From positions 62,001-126,000 of the forward strand of contig JAFKEE010000026.1 in assembly GCA_017307505.1 (NCBI GenBank): a stretch of DNA of 64,000 nt. The letters are read 5' to 3'. The DNA is from Acidobacteriota bacterium (GTDB taxonomy: Bacteria; Acidobacteriota; Terriglobia; Bryobacterales; Bryobacteraceae). Under the pieces are notes generated by a model, which saw only the letters and a program-made list of their open reading frames with translations, searched no databases and was not told the DNA's origin. Position numbers and translations under genes: made by a program. Shown in pieces: positions 31,605-39,226 of this stretch; the stretch's first letter is position 1, and each line of letters opens with the position of its first letter.

Positions 31605-32298
31605 GATTGACTCCCCTAAAAATACAGTTCAGATCTGCCACGATTCGATCGACCGCTGCCAAGGGAAAAGCCTGCCGAATCCATTTTTCGTCGCGAGTGG
31701 TAATCTTGGCGACCGGAGCGAAATAAAACCGGGCAGAGGAAACGAGGCATCGGATGTGCCAGACGTCTTCTTCAAACGTAAGCCGACATCCACCGAAAGA
31801 CCGTCCTCCGAGTACACAACTTACCAAGCGGCCGAGCTGTGCAGTATTGCGACCGCGCCGTCGATTGACAAGTCGCATGAAGGGTACGTCATTCATTTTA
31901 CTGTACATGACGTTTCTTTTTGGCCAATCGATGTTGTGTCAACCGCACAGGAGTTCGACACGACTGTTCATTGCGAGCTTCCAAGTTGAGTCACCGCCGA
32001 AAGCCGATGGCCCAACATGCTGCGCACCCCTATCGGTGTAACGGCGCTCTGGACACGCTTTCGACTATCACCAAACTTCCGGCGTCCATCAGGGCGGATT
32101 CCGATTGGTGATGCCGTTCATCCGATCGGTGAAGGCGAGATGTGAATCCAGCGGGCGATTCACGTTTGCCGCTGATGCGATGAACGGCACACTCACTGAC
32201 CAGTCAGATGCTGTCAGAGATGCAATCCAAAGGCTCCTTGCACGGGTCACTGTAGACACATCGCATTCAACTTCCACATTTTCGGAGCCGAGATCGCG
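31605..32298. other. 694-bp gap inside the peptide cluster; weak ORFs only
   Basis: On the + strand one frame stays open from about 31600 to a TGA at 31989 and reads like real protein (GYVIHFTVHDVSFWPIDVV), but it has no ATG and only a GTG at 31756, so it may be the remnant of a lost gene. Another + frame (32105-32302) and minus frames of 60-140 codons overlap it without ribosome binding sites or recognisable products. None is called. The gap would hold the 5' leader of the minus-strand pair starting at 31604. Confidence 0.4.
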
Positions 32299-32553
32299 CT
32301 AGCAGGGGCAAATACTATTTACTTCTGCGCAAACGCATGGCGTACCATTGGTTCCCCCGAGGCAGCAACTTGAAGAGCCGCAAGACCCAGTCTTACACTC
32401 ACCCCAAAAGGTGAGACATTTATTGCCCCACCAGTCATCCTCGGCGCGGGCTGTCACGACGGCCCCCACAGTGAGTCCAATGGCCAGGGCGAGATGCGAG
32501 AACTGCGTGACTCGCGAAAGTCGGCTTGCATGAGTGGTCGCCGGTGGTAACAT
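32299..32553 (-). CDS. Small secreted cysteine-rich peptide (candidate modified peptide precursor)
   Basis: An 84-residue product. After a short basic region comes a hydrophobic segment (LALAIGLTVGAVV) and a TARA signal-peptidase-like site near residue 37. The mature part of about 47 residues holds nine cysteines and three tryptophans: DDWWGNKC, FWGEC, GSC, SSSCC, TPCVC and a terminal SICPC. AAAGGAG lies directly before the ATG, an excellent ribosome binding site. I do not recognise the family. The layout recalls small exported Trp/Cys peptides such as the NVEALA group of Bacteroidetes, but no NVEALA motif is present. The nearby thioredoxin-like and surface-domain genes on the same strand suggest a shared process. 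Confidence 0.75.
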   Translation of the reverse strand: MLPPATTHASRLSRVTQFSHLALAIGLTVGAVVTARAEDDWWGNKCLTFWGECKTGSCGSSSCCLGGTNGTPCVCAEVNSICPC

Positions 32554-32648
32554 TCTTGCTCCTTTGCATAAATGTGATTCGGTTTCAGCGAGAACGAATG
32601 ATTTGTTATCGCGCCAAGTTCAATCAGACTACGGCCATTGGGAGGGGA

Positions 32649-32672
32649 TGTCAATAGAAATTACCGGTAATT
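32649..32672 (-). promoter_or_regulatory. Perfect palindrome and TTGACA element before the cysteine-rich peptide gene
   Basis: AATTACCGGTAATT at 32659-32672 is a perfect 14-bp palindrome. Directly downstream on the minus strand, TTGACA at 32654-32649 is a perfect -35 hexamer; 17 bases on, TAGTCT is a poor -10. The start codon is about 95 bases further. A dimeric repressor or activator site next to a promoter is a reasonable reading, but the weak -10 leaves doubt. Confidence 0.45.
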
Positions 32673-32743
32673 GTGCGGCACGGACGGGGTGACGCAGCAA
32701 GGACAGCCGAACACTAGGTCCGCGACCGCAGGAAAAGAGGCGA

Positions 32744-33854
32744 TTACCGATAGCCGAACTTCTCTCGTGCCCGCTTCCTGGTAAACCTCCAATCGATTTG
32801 CACTCGATCTAGATTCATTTTGTGATTCCAGGCGAGCGATTCGTGTGTGAGGGCCTCCAGCGTCGCGATTCTTCGTCGGCCCAAGCACTGTCTTGAGTAA
32901 AGGCTAATCTCGATCTCAGCCTGATTCAGCCAACTGCCATGTTTCGGGGTGTAGTGGACCTTCAGTCGACCCCAAAGGTAGTGTCCAATGGCTTGGCCGA
33001 AGTAGTCCGTCAGAGATTTCTGGCAGTGGATGTTCAGGTTGTCCATCACCAGATGGATTCTCCTGGCGAAGGCGTATGCCAATACAATTTGGGTGACGGC
33101 TTGCGCAAATTCGGGAGCCGTCCGGTTCGGTGTCGGGCGAGTAAAGTGGATTCCTGCCTTCGGTTCGACGGCACATAATACGTTGGCGATGCCGCACCGC
33201 TTCTACTCGCTGTCGCATCTGGCGATCCTGTCTGGTGCGGCTGGCAACGTCGGCCTTACATGATCGTGAAGAGTAATCGGTTTCTCATCGAAACACACTA
33301 CTGGTTCGGCTGAGCTGTAGGGCCGCTCATAGGTCCTCAGGACGTCTTCCATCCTTGTGATGTAGTTCCTATCCAGTTCCGCCACGCACCACATCTTTTT
33401 CCCGCCACGGCTTGAAGTCGTGGCTGTACAACAACACCCGGATGGTTTCTCGCCGAACATGCGGAAGAAGCTTGCGCTTCACCGCCTCTTTGGCGATCAG
33501 GCGAACCGTCCACCGTGCCTGACCTTCGGGCGGTTGGCTGCAAACCACGGCGATGATGCGCTGCTTGTCCGCGGCATTCAGCAATTCATGTGCTCCCCGC
33601 CCGCCGCGTTCATAGAGAGCACGGGCTAAGCCGCCCTCCTGGTAACGGTGCGCAATCCGGCGTACCACTTGAGGCGAGAGGTGCACAATGCGGGCCACCG
33701 CTGGAGCCGTCAGGCCAAGCGACAGTTGCTCCAGGGCGATAGCCCGCAGAACGACTCGAACCTGCTGGACCCCGGCGCGGAGGACATTCCTGATCCCTCC
33801 GAAACGAAGCCAACGGAGACAACTCACTGACGCCCCGTCCATCGCGCGCCCCAC
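32744..33854 (-). pseudogene. IS630-family transposase, broken
   Basis: The minus strand reads as an IS630 transposase: helix-turn-helix part (LTAPAVARIVHLSPQVVRRI), the DDE domain with VVCFDEKPI, HLVMDNLNIH and the end motif YTPKHGSWLNQAEIE. Two defects are seen. In the A-run at 33396-33400 one extra A shifts the frame, where the family reads KPWREKMWCV. An in-frame TAG at 33203-33205 replaces the expected codon after CDSE. The frame then continues to the normal end. Weakly similar flanks (AGGTCCGCGACCGC near 32714 and AGTTCGCGAACCGC in reverse near 33890) might be terminal repeats, but the match is poor. Confidence 0.85.
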
Positions 33855-33974
33855 TTCTCACCTGTTTTGCCTCACCTGCCAAAAGCGGTTCGCGAACTGC
33901 AGATTTATCTTTGCTTTGAATTCAATACCTTACCGACAAAAATTTAAAAACGCTTGCTGCGCTCCTATAAAACT

Positions 33975-33991
33975 TCTCGCAAGGAGCGAGA
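33975..33991 (+). promoter_or_regulatory. Ribosome binding site displayed in a hairpin loop before the DAP operon
   Basis: TCTCGC at 33975-33980 pairs with GCGAGA at 33986-33991, leaving AAGGA as the loop; the ATG follows at 33995. The Shine-Dalgarno sequence thus sits in the loop of a 6-bp stem. TATAAA at 33966-33971 is a possible -10, but no matching -35 is clear. Confidence 0.5.
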
Positions 33992-33994
33992 GCT

Positions 33995-35944
33995 ATGCAG
34001 ATTTTTCGAAAGACTACGGCTGACGCCGCCTCGGCCGGCCGTTTACTGAGGACTTCCGGCGCCGGAAACGTCACCCTTCTCGGGGATGATTCGGCCAACC
34101 TGATCACCTGCTTCGAGACCGAAGCCCGCATTGCGTCCATGCGCGACGACCCCCACCACCACTTTACCTTCGCCTCCTGCTCAGGCCAGGACATGGCCAA
34201 CACCATCGCCAGACTGACTTCCGACGGAAGGAAGCCAAACGCTCAGCCCGCCGTCCCAGCTACGGCCGAACCCGCTGCCGCCCAACATCGCGCTATCGCC
34301 GGCATCCAAGCCCGTCGACGGCCGGTTCGCCCAGGCTTCAGCATCAGGGCCTGGGGACACCGGGCAAGAAACACACAATCCACTCCTGGCGTGGCAACAA
34401 ACCCAACTGCCCGCACATCTACGTCCCCCTGGAGCCTCAAACCGGCAGCGGCCCCGGCCACGCCCAATCAACCTTGGAGTGCCCAATCCACTCCTGGCGT
34501 GGCAACAAACCCAACTGCCCACACAACTACGTCCCCCAAGAGCCTCGAGCCGGCCGGAACCCCTGCCGCCTCCAACCAACCTGGATCCGCACAATCCACT
34601 CCTGCCGCGGCAACAAACCCAATCGCTCGGACATCCACGTCCCCCAGGAGCCTCGGACCGGTCGGAACCCCTGCCGCCTCCAACCAACTAGGACCCGCAC
34701 AATCCACTCCTGCCGCGGCAACAAACCCAACCGCCCGGACATCCACGTCCCCCAGGGGCCTCGAGCCGACAGCGGGCCCCGACACGCCCATTCGACCTGG
34801 ATCCGCCCAATCCACTCCTGCCGCGGCAACAAACCCAACCACCCCGCCCCTTCTCGACCCGCCGGAATCGCCATTCTGCGCTCCTCGGTTGATCCCAGAC
34901 CCGCAGGTTCGATATCTTGGAGGTTCCCCATCCATCATGGATGTCTTCTCTCTCACACGCGCGCTGGTGGACATCGAGTCCATCACCGGGAATGAGGAGC
35001 CGGTCGGAGACTACCTGCTCTCGCTTCTCGGTGAGCTGACGCGCGCCCACAACGGCCACCTCGAGTCCATCGAAGTCGAGCCCCGCCGTTTCAACGTCTT
35101 TGCCTGCTTCGGGACCCCCATTGTCACCCTGTCCACCCACCTGGACACCGTGCCGCCCTTCTTTGGCTCCCGCGAAGACGAGACGAACATCTGGGGCCGC
35201 GGAGCCTGCGATGTCAAAGGCATCATCGCAGCCATGATCTGCGCGACGAAGGACCTGCTCGCCGAGGGCGTCCGCAACTTCGGCCTCCTTTTCGTCGTCG
35301 GTGAAGAGCGCAACAGCGCCGGTGCCTATCACGCCGCCAAGACCCCTCGCGGATCAAAGTTCATCATCAATGGCGAGCCCACCGAGAACCGCTTGGCCCT
35401 CGGCAGCAAAGGCGCTCTCCGCTACGAACTCAAAGCCTCCGGACGCATGGCTCACTCGGCCTACCCGGAACTCGGCGAATCGGCCATCGAGAAACTCCTC
35501 GATGCCCTGCAGCGCATCCGCGCCATCGCCCTGCCCGTCGACGATATTCTCGGACCCTGCACCCTGAACATCGGCCAGATCCAGGGCGGCCGCGCACCCA
35601 ACGTGGTGCCCGACGCCGCGGAAGCCGCCTTGATGTTCCGTCTGGTGGGCGATCCCGAACCCGTTCGATCCGCCGTCACCGCGGCCGCGGGCACCCTCGC
35701 CGAGGCCCAGGAGATTTTGTGCATTCCCGCGATCCATCTCGGCTCGCTGGAAGGCTTTTCAACCACGGTGGTGGCCTACACCACCGACATCCCGGCGTTT
35801 GGCGGCGCCTGGGGCAAACCTTTTCTGCTGGGTCCGGGCACTATCCACGTTGCCCACACCAGCGAAGAGCGCGTGCCCAAGGCGCAGCTTCTGGAAGCGG
35901 TCACCATCTACAAGACTATGGTGAAGCGCCTCCTCACCGCCTGA
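33995..35944 (+). CDS. dapE: M20 peptidase, DapE-like, with long repeat-containing N-terminal extension
   Basis: The last 335 residues (from Met315 at 34937) form an M20 metallopeptidase: STHLDTVPP, GRGACDVKG, VGEERNSAG and VAHTSEERVP carry the metal ligands and catalytic Glu. Its place ahead of asd, lysC, dapB, dapA and dapD makes succinyl-diaminopimelate desuccinylase the likely role. Residues 1-314 precede it without a stop: about 125 unfamiliar residues, then 108-bp repeats encoding a Pro/Thr/Ala/Ser-rich linker. ATG 33995 has AAGGAG; ATG 34937 has GGAGG, but 13 bases away. Either one long protein is made, or dapE starts at 34937 and the upstream frame is a separate or spurious ORF. Confidence 0.75.
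   Translation: MQIFRKTTADAASAGRLLRTSGAGNVTLLGDDSANLITCFETEARIASMRDDPHHHFTFASCSGQDMANTIARLTSDGRKPNAQPAVPATAEPAAAQHRAIAGIQARRRPVRPGFSIRAWGHRARNTQSTPGVATNPTARTSTSPWSLKPAAAPATPNQPWSAQSTPGVATNPTAHTTTSPKSLEPAGTPAASNQPGSAQSTPAAATNPIARTSTSPRSLGPVGTPAASNQLGPAQSTPAAATNPTARTSTSPRGLEPTAGPDTPIRPGSAQSTPAAATNPTTPPLLDPPESPFCAPRLIPDPQVRYLGGSPSIMDVFSLTRALVDIESITGNEEPVGDYLLSLLGELTRAHNGHLESIEVEPRRFNVFACFGTPIVTLSTHLDTVPPFFGSREDETNIWGRGACDVKGIIAAMICATKDLLAEGVRNFGLLFVVGEERNSAGAYHAAKTPRGSKFIINGEPTENRLALGSKGALRYELKASGRMAHSAYPELGESAIEKLLDALQRIRAIALPVDDILGPCTLNIGQIQGGRAPNVVPDAAEAALMFRLVGDPEPVRSAVTAAAGTLAEAQEILCIPAIHLGSLEGFSTTVVAYTTDIPAFGGAWGKPFLLGPGTIHVAHTSEERVPKAQLLEAVTIYKTMVKRLLTA
34373..34849 (+). repeat. 108-bp tandem repeat array, four full units and a partial
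   Basis: Units begin at 34373, 34481, 34589, 34697 and 34805, each opening with a CAATCCACTCCTG core and running CAACAAACCCAA soon after. The unit length is a multiple of three, so the frame into dapE is kept; each unit encodes 36 residues with AQSTPAAATNPTARTSTSP as theme. Units differ by scattered substitutions. The two other + strand frames are also largely open, so openness alone does not prove coding. Confidence 0.85.
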
Positions 35945-36029
35945 AGGCCGGCCCACTCCACCGGCTGCCAGGCGACACGCGGGAGATACCCGTACCCTCA
36001 AGCCGGTTTGACAGAAGGAAGTTAAGGAC

Positions 36030-37079
36030 ATGAACAAGAAGATCGAAGTCGGCGTGCTAGGCGCCACCGGTATGGTGGGGCAGAGCTTCGTGAAGTTTCT
36101 GGAAGGCCATCCCTGGTTCGAACTCACTTGGGCCGGAGCCAGTGACCGCAGCGCGGGCAAGAAGTACGCGGAAGCGACTTCCTGGCGTCTCGACGGCTCC
36201 ATGCCGGAGCGTGTCGCCGCCCTCACCGTGTCCGACTGCAAACCCGGCAACGGTGCGCCCAAGCTCATGTTCTCGGCCATGGATGCCTCCGTCGCCACTG
36301 AGATCGAACGCGCCTTCGCCGAAGCCGGCCACCTGGTCGTGTCCAATTCCAAGAACCACCGGATGGAAACGGACGTCCCGCTGCTGGTACCCGAAATCAA
36401 CCCGGATCACCTCCAGTTGCTGGCCGCCCAGAAGAAGCGCGGCTGGAAGGGCGCCATCGCCACCAATCCCAACTGCAGCACCGTCGCGCTCACCATGGGC
36501 CTCGCCCCGCTGAAGCCCTTCGGCATCGAAAAGATCATCGCGACCACTATGCAGGCCATCTCCGGAGCCGGCTACCCTGGCGTCCCCTCCATGGACATCA
36601 TGGGCAACGTGATCCCCTTCATCGGCGGCGAAGAGGCCAAGATGGAGATCGAAACTCAGAAGATCATGGGCAACTTTGCCGGCGACCACATCGATCCTCT
36701 GCCCGCGAAGATGAGCGCCCACTGCAACCGCGTCCCCGTCGTCGATGGCCACACCGTCACCGTCAGCGTCGGCCTGCGCGACAAGGCATCCCTCGCCGAG
36801 ATCCTCGCGGCCTACCAGAACTACACCTCCATCCCGCAGCAGCGCAATCTGCCCAGCGCGCCCAAAAAGCCCGTGCTCTACCTCACCGAGGAAAACCGGC
36901 CGCAGCCCCGCCGCGATGCCGTCCGCGAAAACGGCATGTGCGTCACCGTCGGCCGCCTGCGCGAGTGCCCCGTACTCGACTACAAGTTCGTCTGCCTGGG
37001 CCACAACACCATTCGAGGCGCCGCCGGTGCAGCCGTGCTCAACGCCGAACTAATGTATAGCGAAGGCCTCTTAGACTAA
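36030..37079 (+). CDS. asd: Aspartate-semialdehyde dehydrogenase
   Basis: A 349-residue enzyme reducing aspartyl phosphate to aspartate semialdehyde with NADPH, the branch point to lysine/DAP, threonine and methionine. The N-terminal nucleotide motif is VGVLGATGMVGQSFVKF; the catalytic cysteine is Cys149 in NPNCSTVAL; HCNRVPVVDGHT lies in the C-terminal domain. The length and NPNCST motif fit the archaeal/fungal-like subgroup of Asd also found in some bacteria. AAGGA precedes the ATG. It is the second gene of the operon and is followed by a hairpin. Confidence 0.95.
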   Translation: MNKKIEVGVLGATGMVGQSFVKFLEGHPWFELTWAGASDRSAGKKYAEATSWRLDGSMPERVAALTVSDCKPGNGAPKLMFSAMDASVATEIERAFAEAGHLVVSNSKNHRMETDVPLLVPEINPDHLQLLAAQKKRGWKGAIATNPNCSTVALTMGLAPLKPFGIEKIIATTMQAISGAGYPGVPSMDIMGNVIPFIGGEEAKMEIETQKIMGNFAGDHIDPLPAKMSAHCNRVPVVDGHTVTVSVGLRDKASLAEILAAYQNYTSIPQQRNLPSAPKKPVLYLTEENRPQPRRDAVRENGMCVTVGRLRECPVLDYKFVCLGHNTIRGAAGAAVLNAELMYSEGLLD

Positions 37080-37100
37080 GGCCCCGCCGGAATCGGGGCC
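37080..37100 (+). promoter_or_regulatory. Intercistronic hairpin between asd and lysC
   Basis: GGCCCCG at 37080-37086 pairs with CGGGGCC at 37094-37100 around a CCGGAAT loop, starting right after the asd stop. No T-run follows, so it is more likely an RNA-processing or stabilising element than a terminator; the next gene starts 31 bases on. Confidence 0.5.
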
Positions 37101-37130
37101 CTCCGGTCATGGGCCCCTCAGGATGAACCC

Positions 37131-38501
37131 ATGATCGTAATGAAGTTTGGCGGTACCTCCGTGGAGAGCGCCGCCGCGATTGAGCGGGTGGCCGGCATCA
37201 TCCGCCCGCGTTTTGAACAAAGGCCCCTCGTGGTGGTCTCCGCCATGGGCAAGACCACCAACAAGCTCCTGGCGGCTGCCGACAAGGCCGCCGCCGGCAA
37301 CCTGGCGGATGCTCTCCGCGACGCCGAAGACCTGCGTGGCTTCCATCGCGCCGAAGCCGGCAAGATTATCCCCGTCGAGAGCACCTCCACCATGGATCTC
37401 GTGCTGGAGAACAACTTCGAGGCCCTGGAATCCACCCTCGAGGCCATCGCCACCGCCGGCCAGATCACGCCCGCCCTCTGGGATGAAGTCTGCAGCTACG
37501 GCGAACGGCTCTCCTCCGCTCTCGTCGCCCTGGTGCTGCCTGCTTTCGGCCTGCCGGCGGCTCATCTCGACGCCCGCTCTGTCCTCATCACCGACAGCCG
37601 CCACACCCAGGCGCTGCCCCTCTACAGCCGCACCTACTCGCGCTTCAAGGAAAAGGCCGTCCCGCTCATGCAGGGCCGCGTCGTCGTGATGGGCGGCTTC
37701 ATTGGAGCCACCGCTGATGGCGTCACCACCACCCTTGGCCGCGGCGGCAGCGACTTCTCCGCCGCCATCGCCGGAGCCGGCATCGGCGCCGAGGAGATCC
37801 AGATCTGGACCGACGTCGACGGCATGCTCACCTGCGATCCGCGCGTCCTGCCCGGCGGCCACCTCGTCAAGAACATCTCTTTCGCCGAAGCAGCCGAACT
37901 CGCCTACTTCGGAGCCAAGGTCCTCCACCCCGCCACCGTCCAGCCCGCCATCGAGAAGAACATCCCGGTGCGGATCCTGAACTCCCGCCGCCCCGAGGTG
38001 GCCGGCACGCTCATCGTGGCCGACAACGTCGAGTGCCGCAACTCGGTGAAGTCCATCGCCTGCAAGCGCGACATCACCGTCGTCAACATCCGCAGCCTGC
38101 GCATGCTGATGGCTCACGGCTTCCTGCGCCGCATCTTCGAAGTCTTCGACCGCTACCGTACACCCGTCGACATGGTCTCGACCTCGGAAGTCAGTGTCTC
38201 CCTCACCATCGACCACACCCAGTACCTGGGCGACATCGAGGCCGAACTCTCCAAGATCGCCGAGGTCACGGTCGTCCCCAATCAGGCCCTCATCTGCCTG
38301 GTGGGTGACGCCCTCCGGGAAACCCCCGGCATAGCCAAACGCATCTTCTCCGCCCTGGAGACCGTGAACATCCGCATGATCACGCAGGGCGCGTCGCTGC
38401 TGAATGTCAGCGTCGTCGTCGATGGCGCAGACCTCGTGCGCGGCGTCGAAGCCCTGCACCAGGAATTTTTCCGCGATCTGGATCCGGAGGTTTTCCAGTG
38501 A
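37131..38501 (+). CDS. lysC: Aspartate kinase
   Basis: A 456-residue enzyme that phosphorylates aspartate, the first step of the aspartate pathway. The N-terminus IVMKFGGTSVESAA holds the ATP/aspartate motif KFGGTS; GRGGSDFSAAI and WTDVDGMLTCDPR follow. The C-terminal third carries the two ACT domains that normally bind lysine or threonine (VNIRSLRMLMAHGFL and VALICLVGDAL-like segments). The length suits a monofunctional kinase with allosteric domains. The stop overlaps dapB as GTGA. Confidence 0.96.
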   Translation: MIVMKFGGTSVESAAAIERVAGIIRPRFEQRPLVVVSAMGKTTNKLLAAADKAAAGNLADALRDAEDLRGFHRAEAGKIIPVESTSTMDLVLENNFEALESTLEAIATAGQITPALWDEVCSYGERLSSALVALVLPAFGLPAAHLDARSVLITDSRHTQALPLYSRTYSRFKEKAVPLMQGRVVVMGGFIGATADGVTTTLGRGGSDFSAAIAGAGIGAEEIQIWTDVDGMLTCDPRVLPGGHLVKNISFAEAAELAYFGAKVLHPATVQPAIEKNIPVRILNSRRPEVAGTLIVADNVECRNSVKSIACKRDITVVNIRSLRMLMAHGFLRRIFEVFDRYRTPVDMVSTSEVSVSLTIDHTQYLGDIEAELSKIAEVTVVPNQALICLVGDALRETPGIAKRIFSALETVNIRMITQGASLLNVSVVVDGADLVRGVEALHQEFFRDLDPEVFQ

Positions 38502-39202
38502 AACTGGCTCTCATCGGCTACGGGAAGATGGGCAAGATGCTCGAACGTCTCGCCCCCGAGTACGGCTTCGAGGTTACGCTCATCCTCGATATCCACAACA
38601 ACGTGAACGGCTCCGGCTTCACCGCGGAGAACTTCCGCGACGTCCACGCCGCCATCGAATTCACCGCGCCGGAAGCGGCCGTCGGGAACCTGGAGAAACT
38701 CGCGGTCCTGCGCGTCCCCACCGTCGCCGGCACCACCGGTTGGTTCGGCCAGCTCGATCACGTCCGGCAGCTCTTCGAAAACAATCATGCCGGGCTGGTC
38801 TACAGCCCCAACTACTCCATCGGCGTGAACATCTTCCAGCGCATCGTGAACGAGGCCGCCGTCTGGATGCAGCAGCAGCCCGGTTACGAGGCCTGGGCCT
38901 GGGAGATCCACCACAGCGCCAAAAAAGACGCGCCCTCCGGCACCCTGCTGAAGCTCGTCGAAGGCATGCGCGCCTCCGGCTACGACAAACACGTCGACGT
39001 GGCCAGCAACCGCGCCGGAGCCGTGCCCGGCACCCACGAAATCGGCTTCGACTCCGCCGCCGACACCATTACCCTGCGTCACACCGCCCGCAGCCGCGAA
39101 GGCTTCGCCCGCGGAGCCCTGCATGCCGCCAGGTGGATCGCCGCCAACAAGGGCGTCCACGAATTTAGCGAGATTCTGTTTTCGTCCGAACCCCAGTCGT
39201 AG
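38498..39202 (+). CDS. dapB: 4-hydroxy-tetrahydrodipicolinate reductase
   Basis: A 234-residue NAD(P)H-dependent reductase acting after DapA. The start is GTG at 38498, within the lysC stop (GTGA). The dinucleotide-binding start LALIGYGKMGKML and the substrate-binding signature EIHHSAKKDAPSGT are both present. It is slightly shorter than the E. coli enzyme (273), as in several other phyla. It sits between lysC and dapA, against the order of reactions but common in DAP operons. Confidence 0.93.
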   Translation: MKLALIGYGKMGKMLERLAPEYGFEVTLILDIHNNVNGSGFTAENFRDVHAAIEFTAPEAAVGNLEKLAVLRVPTVAGTTGWFGQLDHVRQLFENNHAGLVYSPNYSIGVNIFQRIVNEAAVWMQQQPGYEAWAWEIHHSAKKDAPSGTLLKLVEGMRASGYDKHVDVASNRAGAVPGTHEIGFDSAADTITLRHTARSREGFARGALHAARWIAANKGVHEFSEILFSSEPQS

Positions 39203-39226
39203 AGAAGCGAATCGAAAGGAATAGAC

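Noticed and set aside
34373-34849. Repeat array considered as CRISPR
   Set aside because: Units are contiguous and fully repeated without unique spacers, and there are no cas genes.
34474-34995. Long alternative frames on both strands across the 108-bp repeats
   Set aside because: All arise because the repeat unit is a multiple of three and lacks stops; only the frame joined to the M20 domain has independent support.
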